DNA of 64,000 nucleotides. Source: Skeletonema tropicum. Its lineage: Eukaryota; Bacillariophyta; Thalassiosirophyceae; Thalassiosirales; Thalassiosiraceae. The notes under the pieces were generated by a model. It searched no databases and was not told where the DNA came from. It saw nothing but the letters and a program-made list of their open reading frames with translations. The position numbers and the translations under genes are program-made. Shown here one piece after another: positions 46,289-58,300 of the stretch. Numbering within the stretch: position 1 is the first letter of the stretch; each line of letters begins with the position of its first letter. The stretch spans positions 1,488,001 through 1,552,000 of the forward strand of contig CM074145.1 in assembly GCA_037178625.1 (NCBI GenBank), in the 5' to 3' direction.

Positions 46289-47229
46289 GTACATATGTTT
46301 CTTTTAGGTTTGTGGCTGATGCTCAAAATACACTTGAGATCAAAAGCAATATTTAACATTGATGTGATGTGTAGTTCTTATATATATGCTTTCGTTGCAC
46401 TCTGTGTCTATGACAATCACAATCACTTGTTTCAGCTGATAATTCGGCTGCAACTTCATGAGATGCTTGCGCCGCAGGTATCTTTGTCTGTCTGATTCGA
46501 GACACTTTCATAGCATTAGTTGCCATGATAAAAACCTCGATTTATTACTACATTGTACAGCCAGATGGTATTGCTTCAGACGGGGAGCAGCCGCCACCAC
46601 TTTCACACTTGTGGCTTGTGGACACACAGATCACATGATTTCTCATTCACCTAACACTTTCCTCATGGAAAGCCCTATCACGTAACCCACGTGCTTAACC
46701 TAAATCTCCCATTCACCTTTTAGCATTCTCATCTCTCGTAAGCAAACTAATTCTTTCTTGCAGCAATCTCTATCTCTCTCGTTTCCAACTTCCTACTTCC
46801 TGTGATAGATTGATCGCTACTTGCCGTGGATGTTCCTTCCTCCTTCACACATACTTGAGCTCCAGCGACCTAGTTATCGGTGTACTGGACGGTTTTGGTG
46901 ACAGATGCCACTCGTCACTCGTCAGCTCTATCTCTCTTAGAGAGTGACGTACCTATCGATGAATACATAGCTTACATAGGAGCACCATAGGATCTTCAGG
47001 ACTCAGAAGAGGTATTTTAAGGTATTGTTAAAAACTTGATGTAAACTCTAGAGAGAGAGAGAGAGAGATGTTTCACTGACAGAGAATAAGTGAGCAAAGC
47101 GTCAACAGCACACTTCGACTACTTGGACTTCCGCCAAACAAAAGGGGCATCAAAGGCATGATCATCCAAAGGAATGATCGCGTCAATGACTGCACCAACC
47201 TGACAATTGAGTGACAAAGGCTTGGGGTT
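46289..47229. other. Intergenic region
   Basis: 3' side of the receptor gene. A GAGAGAGAGAGAGAGAGA run lies near 47051-47068. No gene is supported. Confidence 0.4.
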
Positions 47230-47375
47230 TTCGGTTCACGCCTTTTCACGTTGTGTCACGCCGAAGCACGTCAGCATCGGCGTGACGCCATGATACGCCA
47301 TTCATTCACGTCGGGCGTGACGCCAATATGCCATTTCACGTCGGGCGTGACGCCCGATGTGATGGGCGGAATAGG
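47230..47375. repeat. GTGACGCC palindromic repeat cluster, left
   Basis: Several copies of TTCACGTCGGGCGTGACGCC and shorter forms, with local palindromes (GGCGTGACGCC, GGGCGTGACGCCC). It is GC-rich against AT-rich surroundings and is related to the cluster at 48073-48168. Confidence 0.7.
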
Positions 47376-48072
47376 CGCTTATGGTAGTGCTTGAATTAGA
47401 TGGTACCATAGATGGTATTTTTCGATAGTAAGACACTTTGTATCCGCAAGGGGCGGCACTTCATTCAGGTCATGGATCTACTGGTGGAATTTCGATGACA
47501 AGATATACTAAAGAAGGAGAGACGATCATGTTGTATGCCTCTTGTCTAATACTCGGTAACCCACTTTTCTCTCATGGTAGGGTCCAATGGCATGCTTGGC
47601 GGCTCCACCGCGTTGGAAGCGGGTGCTTCTGGTTCTGCCAATGCTGGGGATGATACCTGGGGATGATACCTTTGTGGTCGGTGACTCTCGATCATCAGTT
47701 GGCGGTAGTCGACCAAAGAAGCAGGAAACGGGCCCAATCAGGGCGGAGCAGGACAATCGGCTGGCTCGAGCTCGTCAACTGGAGGTGGAATCATGTCTAT
47801 CACATCAGGAGTCAGCGATGATGGTAGCTTTAGCACAGCCAGCATGCTGGCACGAGCGCTGGATCATCGAGTGGGGATTCTTTACCTTTTCAGAGACAAC
47901 CTGAATAGATGGTTCAGCTACAATCCAGTATAGAGTTACGACTCCACTCCGCTTTGGGACTTAAATAAAGATATTAGCCTTCAATTAATCATAATCGATC
48001 AAGTAAACTCCTCAAGTTACTCCTATGATGTTGTCACTTGTACTTCCTCCACCACTCCGCTCCATGTCAACC
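47376..48072. other. Spacer between the two GTGACGCC clusters
   Basis: Short overlapping frames on both strands with no recognisable domain; one plus frame at 47587-47904 is open for 105 residues. It could be the interior of an element bounded by the two clusters. Confidence 0.3.
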
Positions 48073-48168
48073 CGACGTGACGCCAACACGCCAATTCACG
48101 TCGGGCGTCACGCCAATACGCAATTCACGTCGGCGTCACGCCGACGTGATGGGCGTGATTCGGCGTGA
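48073..48168. repeat. GTGACGCC palindromic repeat cluster, right
   Basis: Copies of AATTCACGTCGGGCGTCACG and GACGTGATGGGCGTGATTCG in the same orientation as the left cluster. It directly abuts the reverse-transcriptase relic. Confidence 0.7.
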
Positions 48169-49315
48169 AGGCCAACAACCCAAAGAAGTTAAGACCCATT
48201 GGTGTCCCAAGCGCTATTCGCCGCATCACAGCAAACCTCCTCATTACCAAAAACAAGTCCGACTTTGCATCCTACCTTCTTCCGTTCAACTGCCCCTTCT
48301 GCAAACAAGACTTCGACACAAAAGGAGACCATCTATATCAATGCAGCCACCTCAGCAAACAATTCAAAACGGAGATGCACAACAAATGGAGAGATATGTG
48401 GCACAAGGAGATGGAAACACTCATTCCCTTCATCCAACTCACAGACACAAAAATCTGTAAAGAAACTACAGGCTTCGTCCGCAGCATCAAAAAATCCAAC
48501 ATTAAACCATTCGACACCCATTTCAACCTCCCAATAGTCTCAAACGAGAGCCACTTCAGATGCAAACTATCAAAAATTGGATTTGACATGGTCACATGCA
48601 ACTCTGACACTTGCCCTTCTTCATCCCGAGGTGGAAGTAACGCTAAATCAAACAATATCGTCGCGTCACTCCTTTCGGCAGAGAAGAGCAAGTTTCAAAG
48701 AGGCAGAGGTTCAAATGCATCACGCACCGACAGCTCATCACAAAAAACACTCACCGGAGAACAAATCATCGGAGAACTTTACTCAGATAACATGCAACTA
48801 CTCCCTTTTGCCATCAGTCCACTAGGCTTCTTCGAACCCACAATAAACTACTTCCATATGGCACACCTCCAAATGGCGACAACAAACACTCCACAATATC
48901 GACAAGTTCAAATTCCCAAACGCCTCCGACATGGCTCACCAAGCATTCACTAGAACCCCATCAAACATCCTAGAACGAGCCGACTCAATTTGGAAATCAA
49001 AACAACGATACTATCACTACGGGGGATCCTACAAAAGCCCTGACCCAAGCACCTATTACACACAAATATTCGGGAGAACGATTTGCAAGGCAAACGGCTC
49101 AGCAGGACTAGCTGCCATTCAAGCACTCTATGAGAGCAACAATGGCCCGACCACCACATCATCGCTCAATGATGACCAAATTTCATATTTATTACACAGT
49201 ACAGGTGGCAGATCTATTTCACAAAGAAGTAGCTCTCAGTCGACTCAAGAGTCTTCTCGGCCATCTACAGATACCTTTCTTGTTTACAATACCAGTGATA
49301 CGTAGTTTACCGTAG
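48165..49315 (+). pseudogene. Reverse-transcriptase-type retroelement relic (C-terminal part)
   Basis: The frame begins without an ATG at KKLRPIGVPSAIRRITANLL, which fits a motif of non-LTR type reverse transcriptases (LRP-h-G-h-x-x-A-h-R-R). It then jumps to a C-terminal zinc motif CPFCKQDFDTKGDHLYQC, so most of the polymerase domain is deleted. The tail continues in another frame from 48931 (MAHQAFTRTPSNILERADSI, QIFGRTICKANGSAGLAAIQ), which fits the end of a diatom retroelement protein. It is non-functional: no catalytic YADD-type motif remains. Confidence 0.55.
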
Positions 49316-49386
49316 CACAGAACTAACCTAAAGCCCCACCTAAGGTAGCCAGTAGTCACGAAAATGTCGGGTTGGTGCTGATTTAA

Positions 49387-52300
49387 GGTGTCGGCAACGT
49401 TTTCAGGCTGTGGGGTGCAAGTCAGAAGATCACGGAGGGGTGTAAGTCAGGTCACATGAGGTCACGAAAAGCGCAAGTCAGAATCACGGAGGAATAGTAC
49501 ATTGGCGATGGTCTCCACGCAATATTTGTCGCCAAGAGCGTGATATGACAGATCACGGTACATTGTAAAAGCTGTCACAGGTGACGGTAGCAAAGACAAT
49601 GATAGCACACAGGCAACTTGCTTTGTATCGGACGCTGCACTGCTATCCACTGCAAGTCAAAACCTATATATATTCTTAACAGCATGCTGAATTTGTCTCT
49701 GAAGTGGTGTGGATGGATTCGTCGCCTGGAAGCGTGAGGAGCACAGAGCGCACATCATGTGATGAACGACATCATGATCGTCGCTCAACATCAATGAGAA
49801 CATACACGGCGAACGACGTTGCCGTCTCTACCACCGAGAAAAGGCACAAGCAATGAAGCATATTCACTGTATTCATCAATGGATGCGTCGAGACTGTTGT
49901 GTCTTGTGCATCCAACACACTTGTTGGATGTTACGGAAGCGGGCACATCTCATAGCAAATTGCATCCACACGCAACAAGCAGCATCTTCTATGAACACCA
50001 ACACCAACAATGTACGAGAATAGTATATTTATGCTATTTGGAGTCTTGGAGGCGACGGGGAAGGTTCAAGAGCGTACTACATCGATGCATAATATTTGAG
50101 CGACGAAAGCAATACACATACTATTCAACTCTTGACGGGCAGCAGTGTACAACTCATTGAAGATGCAACAGCAAACAGAGTCTCCATTCGCGGCAATAGA
50201 TTAGAGGATCATACAAGCCAATTGCAGGCGATGCTGATGAAATGTAACAAAGTTCAAGCCTTACTACAATAGTTTGAGTCCCTGTTGGATGCGAAATACT
50301 ACGCAAACTCCTCTTTTATCGACTCTTGCTTTGGGTATTAAATCTAGTCGTAGACTCTAGTTGAATTAGATGATACTTCAGTCACCTATTCGAGAAGAAT
50401 GGTGACGATTCATTGCATTCTGTGATAGAATTGTTGCAGATGAGCTGCGACCACGAACTTTCCTCCTCTTTTTCTCTCCTCTTTCTCGCCCCCAACTCAG
50501 GCGAAGCCCACAGCCTGAGAAAAATGCCGGTGTCGGCAACGGTTTCAGGCTGTGGGGTGCAAGTCAGAAGATCACGGAGGGGTGTAAGTCAGGTCACATG
50601 AGGTCACGAAAAGCGCAAGTCAGAATCACGGAGGAATAGTACATTGGCGATGGTCTCCACGCAATATTTGTCGCCAAGAGCGTGATATGACAGATCACGG
50701 TACATTGTAAAAGCTGTCACAGGTGACGGTAGCAAAGACAATGATAGCACACAGGCAACTTGCTTTGTATCGGACGCTGCACTGCTATCCACTGCAAGTC
50801 AAAACCTATATATATTCTTAACAGCATGCTGAATTTGTCTCTGAAGTGGTGTGGATGGATTCGTCGCCTGGAAGCGTGAGGAGCACAGAGCGCACATCAT
50901 GTGATGAACGACATCATGATCGTCGCTCAACATCAATGAGAACATACACGGCGAACGACGTTGCCGTCTCTACCACCGAGAAAAGGCACAAGCAATGAAG
51001 CATATTCACTGTATTCATCAATGGATGCGTCGAGACTGTTGTGTCTTGTGCATCCAACACACTTGTTGGATGTTACGGAAGCGGGCACATCTCATAGCAA
51101 AATGCATCCACACGCAACAAGCAGCATCTTCTATGAACACCAACACCAACAATGTACGAGAATAGTATATTTATGCTATTTGGAGTCTTGGAGGCGACGG
51201 GGAAGGTTCAAGAGCGTACTACATCGATGCATAATATTTGAGCGACGAAAGCAATACACATACTATTCAACTCTTGACGGGCAGCAGTGTACAACTCATT
51301 GAAGATGCAACAGCAAACAGAGTCTCCATTCGCGGCAATAGATTAGAGGATCATACAAGCCAATTGCAGGCGATGCTGATGAAATGTAACAAAGTTCAAG
51401 CCTTACTACAATAGTTTGAGTCCCTGTTGGATGCGAAATACTACGCAAACTCCTCTTTTATCGACTCTTGCTTTGGGTATTAAATCTAGTCGTAGACTCT
51501 AGTTGAATTAGATGATACTTCAGTCACCTATTCGAGAAGAATGGTGAAGATTCATTGCATTCTGTGATAGAATTGTTGCAGATGAGCTGCGACCACGAAC
51601 TTTCCTCCTCTTTTTCTCTCCTCTTTCTCGCCCCCAACTCAGGCGAAGCCCACAGCCTGAGAAAAATGCCGGTGTCGGCAACGGTTTCAGGCTGTGGGGT
51701 GCAAGTCAGAAGATCACGGAGGGGTGTAAGTCAGGTCACATGAGGTCACGAAAAGCGCAAGTCAGAATCACGGAGGAATAGTACATTGGCGATGGTCTCC
51801 ACGCAATATTTGTCGCCAAGAGCGTGATATGACAGATCACGGTACATTGTAAAAGCTGTCACAGGTGACGGTAGCAAAGACAATGATAGCACACAGGCAA
51901 CTTGCTTTGTATCGGACGCTGCACTGCTATCCACTGCAAGTCAAAACCTATATATATTCTTAACAGCATGCTGAATTTGTCTCTGAAGTGGTGTGGATGG
52001 ATTCGTCGCCTGGAAGCGTGAGGAGCACAGAGCGCACATCATGTGATGAACGACATCATGATCGTCGCTCAACATCAATGAGAACATACACGGCGAACGA
52101 CGTTGCCGTCTCTACCACCGAGAAAAGGCACAAGCAATGAAGCATATTCACTGTATTCATCAATGGATGCGTCGAGACTGTTGTGTCTTGTGCATCCAAC
52201 ACACTTGTTGGATGTTACGGAAGCGGGCACATCTCATAGCAAAATGCATCCACACGCAACAAGCAGCATCTTCTATGAACACCAACACCAACAATGTACG

Positions 52301-55300
52301 AGAATAGTATATTTATGCTATTTGGAGTCTTGGAGGCGACGGGGAAGGTTCAAGAGCGTACTACATCGATGCATAATATTTGAGCGACGAAAGCAATACA
52401 CATACTATTCAACTCTTGACGGGCAGCAGTGTACAACTCATTGAAGATGCAACAGCAAACAGAGTCTCCATTCGCGGCAATAGATTAGAGGATCATACAA
52501 GCCAATTGCAGGCGATGCTGATGAAATGTAACAAAGTTCAAGCCTTACTACAATAGTTTGAGTCCCTGTTGGATGCGAAATACTACGCAAACTCCTCTTT
52601 TATCGACTCTTGCTTTGGGTATTAAATCTAGTCGTAGACTCTAGTTGAATTAGATGATACTTCAGTCACCTATTCGAGATGAATGGTGAAGATTCATTGC
52701 ATTCTGTGATAGAATTGTTGCAGATGAGCTGCGACCACGAACTTTCCTCCTCTTTTTCTCTCCTCTTTCTCGCCCCCAACTCAGGCGAAGCCCACAGCCT
52801 GAGAAAAATGCCGGTGTCGGCAACGGTTTCAGGCTGTGGGGTGCAAGTCAGAAGATCACGGAGGGGTGTAAGTCAGGTCACATGAGGTCACGAAAAGCGC
52901 AAGTCAGAATCACGGAGGAATAGTACATTGGCGATGGTCTCCACGCAATATTTGTCGCCAAGAGCGTGATATGACAGATCACGGTACATTGTAAAAGCTG
53001 TCACAGGTGACGGTAGCAAAGACAATGATAGCACACAGGCAACTTGCTTTGTATCGGACGCTGCACTGCTATCCACTGCAAGTCAAAACCTATATATATT
53101 CTTAACAGCATGCTGAATTTGTCTCTGAAGTGGTGTGGATGGATTCGTCGCCTGGAAGCGTGAGGAGCACAGAGCGCACATCATGTGATGAACGACATCA
53201 TGATCGTCGCTCAACATCAATGAGAACATACACGGCGAACGACGTTGCCGTCTCTACCACCGAGAAAAGGCACAAGCAATGAAGCATATTCACTGTATTC
53301 ATCAATGGATGCGTCGAGACTGTTGTGTCTTGTGCATCCAACACACTTGTTGGATGTTACGGAAGCGGGCACATCTCATAGCAAAATGCATCCACACGCA
53401 ACAAGCAGCATCTTCTATGAACACCAACACCAACAATGTACGAGAATAGTATATTTATGCTATTTGGAGTCTTGGAGGCGACGGGGAAGGTTCAAGAGCG
53501 TACTACATCGATGCATAATATTTGAGCGACGAAAGCAATACACATACTATTCAACTCTTGACGGGCAGCAGTGTACAACTCATTGAAGATGCAACAGCAA
53601 ACAGAGTCTCCATTCGCGGCAATAGATTAGAGGATCATACAAGCCAATTGCAGGCGATGCTGATGAAATGTAACAAAGTTCAAGCCTTACTACAATAGTT
53701 TGAGTCCCTGTTGGATGCGAAATACTACGCAAACTCCTCTTTTATCGACTCTTGCTTTGGGTATTAAATCTAGTCGTAGACTCTAGTTGAATTAGATGAT
53801 ACTTCAGTCACCTATTCGAGAAGAATGGTGAAGATTCATTGCATTCTGTGATAGAATTGTTGCAGATGAGCTGCGACCACGAACTTTCCTCCTCTTTTTC
53901 TCTCCTCTTTCTCGCCCCCAACTCAGGCGAAGCCCACAGCCTGAGAAAAATGCCGGTGTCGGCAACGTTTTCAGGCTGTGGGGTGCAAGTCAGAAGATCA
54001 CGGAGGGGTGTAAGTCAGGTCACATGAGGTCACGAAAAGCGCAAGTCAGAATCACGGAGGAATAGTACATTGGCGATGGTCTCCACGCAATATTTGTCGC
54101 CAAGAGCGTGATATGACAGATCACGGTACATTGTAAAAGCTGTCACAGGTGACGGTAGCAAAGACAATGATAGCACACAGGCAACTTGCTTTGTATCGGA
54201 CGCTGCACTGCTATCCACTGCAAGTCAAAACCTATATATATTCTTAACAGCATGCTGAATTTGTCTCTGAAGTGGTGTGGATGGATTCGTCGCCTGGAAG
54301 CGTGAGGAGCACAGAGCGCACATCATGTGATGAACGACATCATGATCGTCGCTCAACATCAATGAGAACATACACGGCGAACGACGTTGCCGTCTCTACC
54401 ACCGAGAAAAGGCACAAGCAATGAAGCATATTCACTGTATTCATCAATGGATGCGTCGAGACTGTTGTGTCTTGTGCATCCAACACACTTGTTGGATGTT
54501 ACGGAAGCGGGCACATCTCATAGCAAAATGCATCCACACGCAACAAGCAGCATCTTCTATGAACACCAACACCAACAATGTACGAGAATAGTATATTTAT
54601 GCTATTTGGAGTCTTGGAGGCGACGGGGAAGGTTCAAGAGCGTACTACATCGATGCATAATATTTGAGCGACGAAAGCAATACACATACTATTCAACTCT
54701 TGACGGGCAGCAGTGTACAACTCATTGAAGATGCAACAGCAAACAGAGTCTCCATTCGCGGCAATAGATTAGAGGATCATACAAGCCAATTGCAGGCGAT
54801 GCTGATGAAATGTAACAAAGTTCAAGCCTTACTACAATAGTTTGAGTCCCTGTTGGATGCGAAATACTACGCAAACTCCTCTTTTATCGACTCTTGCTTT
54901 GGGTATTAAATCTAGTCGTAGACTCTAGTTGAATTAGATGATACTTCAGTCACCTATTCGAGAAGAATGGTGACGATTCATTGCATTCTGTGATAGAATT
55001 GTTGCAGATGAGCTGCGACCACGAACTTTCCTCCTCTTTTTCTCTCCTCTTTCTCGCCCCCAACTCAGGCGAAGCCCACAGCCTGAGAAAAATGCCGGTG
55101 TCGGCAACGGTTTCAGGCTGTGGGGTGCAAGTCAGAAGATCACGGAGGGGTGTAAGTCAGGTCACATGAGGTCACGAAAAGCGCAAGTCAGAATCACGGA
55201 GGAATAGTACATTGGCGATGGTCTCCACGCAATATTTGTCGCCAAGAGCGTGATATGACAGATCACGGTACATTGTAAGAGCTGTCACAGGTGACGGTAG

Positions 55301-58300
55301 CAAAGACAATGATAGCACACAGGCAACTTGCTTTGTATCGGACGCTGCACTGCTATCCACTGCAAGTCAAAACCTATATATATTCTTAACAGCATGCTGA
55401 ATTTGTCTCTGAAGTGGTGTGGATGGATTCGTCGCCTGGAAGCGTGAGGAGCACAGAGCGCACATCATGTGATGAACGACATCATGATCGTCGCTCAACA
55501 TCAATGAGAACATACACGGCGAACGACGTTGCCGTCTCTACCACCGAGAAAAGGCACAAGCAATGAAGCATATTCACTGTATTCATCAATGGATGCGTCG
55601 AGACTGTTGTGTCTTGTGCATCCAACACACTTGTTGGATGTTACGGAAGCGGGCACATCTCATAGCAAAATGCATCCACACGCAACAAGCAGCATCTTCT
55701 ATGAACACCAACACCAACAATGTACGAGAATAGTATATTTATGCTATTTGGAGTCTTGGAGGCGACGGGGAAGGTTCAAGAGCGTACTACATCGATGCAT
55801 AATATTTGAGCGACGAAAGCAATACACATACTATTCAACTCTTGACGGGCAGCAGTGTACAACTCATTGAAGATGCAACAGCAAACAGAGTCTCCATTCG
55901 CGGCAATAGATTAGAGGATCATACAAGCCAATTGCAGGCGATGCTGATGAAATGTAACAAAGTTCAAGCCTTACTACAATAGTTTGAGTCCCTGTTGGAT
56001 GCGAAATACTACGCAAACTCCTCTTTTATCGACTCTTGCTTTGGGTATTAAATCTAGTCGTAGACTCTAGTTGAATTAGATGATACTTCAGTCACCTATT
56101 CGAGAAGAATGGTGACGATTCATTGCATTCTGTGATAGAATTGTTGCAGATGAGCTGCGACCACGAACTTTCCTCCTCTTTTTCTCTCCTCTTTCTCGCC
56201 CCCAACTCAGGCGAAGCCCACAGCCTGAGAAAAATGCCGGTGTCGGCAACGGTTTCAGGCTGTGGGGTGCAAGTCAGAAGATCACGGAGGGGTGTAAGTC
56301 AGGTCACATGAGGTCACGAAAAGCGCAAGTCAGAATCACGGAGGAATAGTACATTGGCGATGGTCTCCACGCAATATTTGTCGCCAAGAGCGTGATATGA
56401 CAGATCACGGTACATTGTAAAAGCTGTCACAGGTGACGGTAGCAAAGACAATGATAGCACACAGGCAACTTGCTTTGTATCGGACGCTGCACTGCTATCC
56501 ACTGCAAGTCAAAACCTATATATATTCTTAACAGCATGCTGAATTTGTCTCTGAAGTGGTGTGGATGGATTCGTCGCCTGGAAGCGTGAGGAGCACAGAG
56601 CGCACATCATGTGATGAACGACATCATGATCGTCGCTCAACATCAATGAGAACATACACGGCGAACGACGTTGCCGTCTCTACCACCGAGAAAAGGCACA
56701 AGCAATGAAGCATATTCACTGTATTCATCAATGGATGCGTCGAGACTGTTGTGTCTTGTGCATCCAACACACTTGTTGGATGTTACGGAAGCGGGCACAT
56801 CTCATAGCAAAATGCATCCACACGCAACAAGCAGCATCTTCTATGAACACCAACACCAACAATGTACGAGAATAGTATATTTATGCTATTTGGAGTCTTG
56901 GAGGCGACGGGGAAGGTTCAAGAGCGTACTACATCGATGCATAATATTTGAGCGACGAAAGCAATACACATACTATTCAACTCTTGACGGGCAGCAGTGT
57001 ACAACTCATTGAAGATGCAACAGCAAACAGAGTCTCCATTCGCGGCAATAGATTAGAGGATCATACAAGCCAATTGCAGGCGATGCTGATGAAATGTAAC
57101 AAAGTTCAAGCCTTACTACAATAGTTTGAGTCCCTGTTGGATGCGAAATACTACGCAAACTCCTCTTTTATCGACTCTTGCTTTGGGTATTAAATCTAGT
57201 CGTAGACTCTAGTTGAATTAGATGATACTTCAGTCACCTATTCGAGAAGAATGGTGACGATTCATTGCATTCTGTGATAGAATTGTTGCAGATGAGCTGC
57301 GACCACGAACTTTCCTCCTCTTTTTCTCTCCTCTTTCTCGCCCCCAACTCAGGCGAAGCCCACAGCCTGAGAAAAATGCCGGTGTCGGCAACGTTTTCAG
57401 GCTGTGGGGTGCAAGTCAGAAGATCACGGAGGGGTGTAAGTCAGGTCACATGAGGTCACGAAAAGCGCAAGTCAGAATCACGGAGGAATAGTACATTGGC
57501 GATGGTCTCCACGCAATATTTGTCGCCAAGAGCGTGATATGACAGATCACGGTACATTGTAAAAGCTGTCACAGGTGACGGTAGCAAAGACAATGATAGC
57601 ACACAGGCAACTTGCTTTGTATCGGACGCTGCACTGCTATCCACTGCAAGTCAAAACCTATATATATTCTTAACAGCATGCTGAATTTGTCTCTGAAGTG
57701 GTGTGGATGGATTCGTCGCCTGGAAGCGTGAGGAGCACAGAGCGCACATCATGTGATGAACGACATCATGATCGTCGCTCAACATCAATGAGAACATACA
57801 CGGCGAACGACGTTGCCGTCTCTACCACCGAGAAAAGGCACAAGCAATGAAGCATATTCACTGTATTCATCAATGGATGCGTCGAGACTGTTGTGTCTTG
57901 TGCATCCAACACACTTGTTGGATGTTACGGAAGCGGGCACATCTCATAGCAAAATGCATCCACACGCAACAAGCAGCATCTTCTATGAACACCAACACCA
58001 ACAATGTACGAGAATAGTATATTTATGCTATTTGGAGTCTTGGAGGCGACGGGGAAGGTTCAAGAGCGTACTACATCGATGCATAATATTTGAGCGACGA
58101 AAGCAATACACATACTATTCAACTCTTGACGGGCAGCAGTGTACAACTCATTGAAGATGCAACAGCAAACAGAGTCTCCATTCGCGGCAATAGATTAGAG
58201 GATCATACAAGCCAATTGCAGGCGATGCTGATGAAATGTAACAAAGTTCAAGCCTTACTACAATAGTTTGAGTCCCTGTTGGATGCGAAATACTACGCAA

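Noticed and set aside
49462..49650. 62-residue minus-strand frame repeated in the array
   Set aside because: Same reason. The single TAF/TAL difference between copies is a lone substitution, not evidence of selection.
49828..50160. 113-residue plus-strand frame present in every satellite unit
   Set aside because: It is conserved only because the whole unit is nearly identical at every base, including outside the frame. There is no domain or codon-level signal, and the many copies add no independent evidence.
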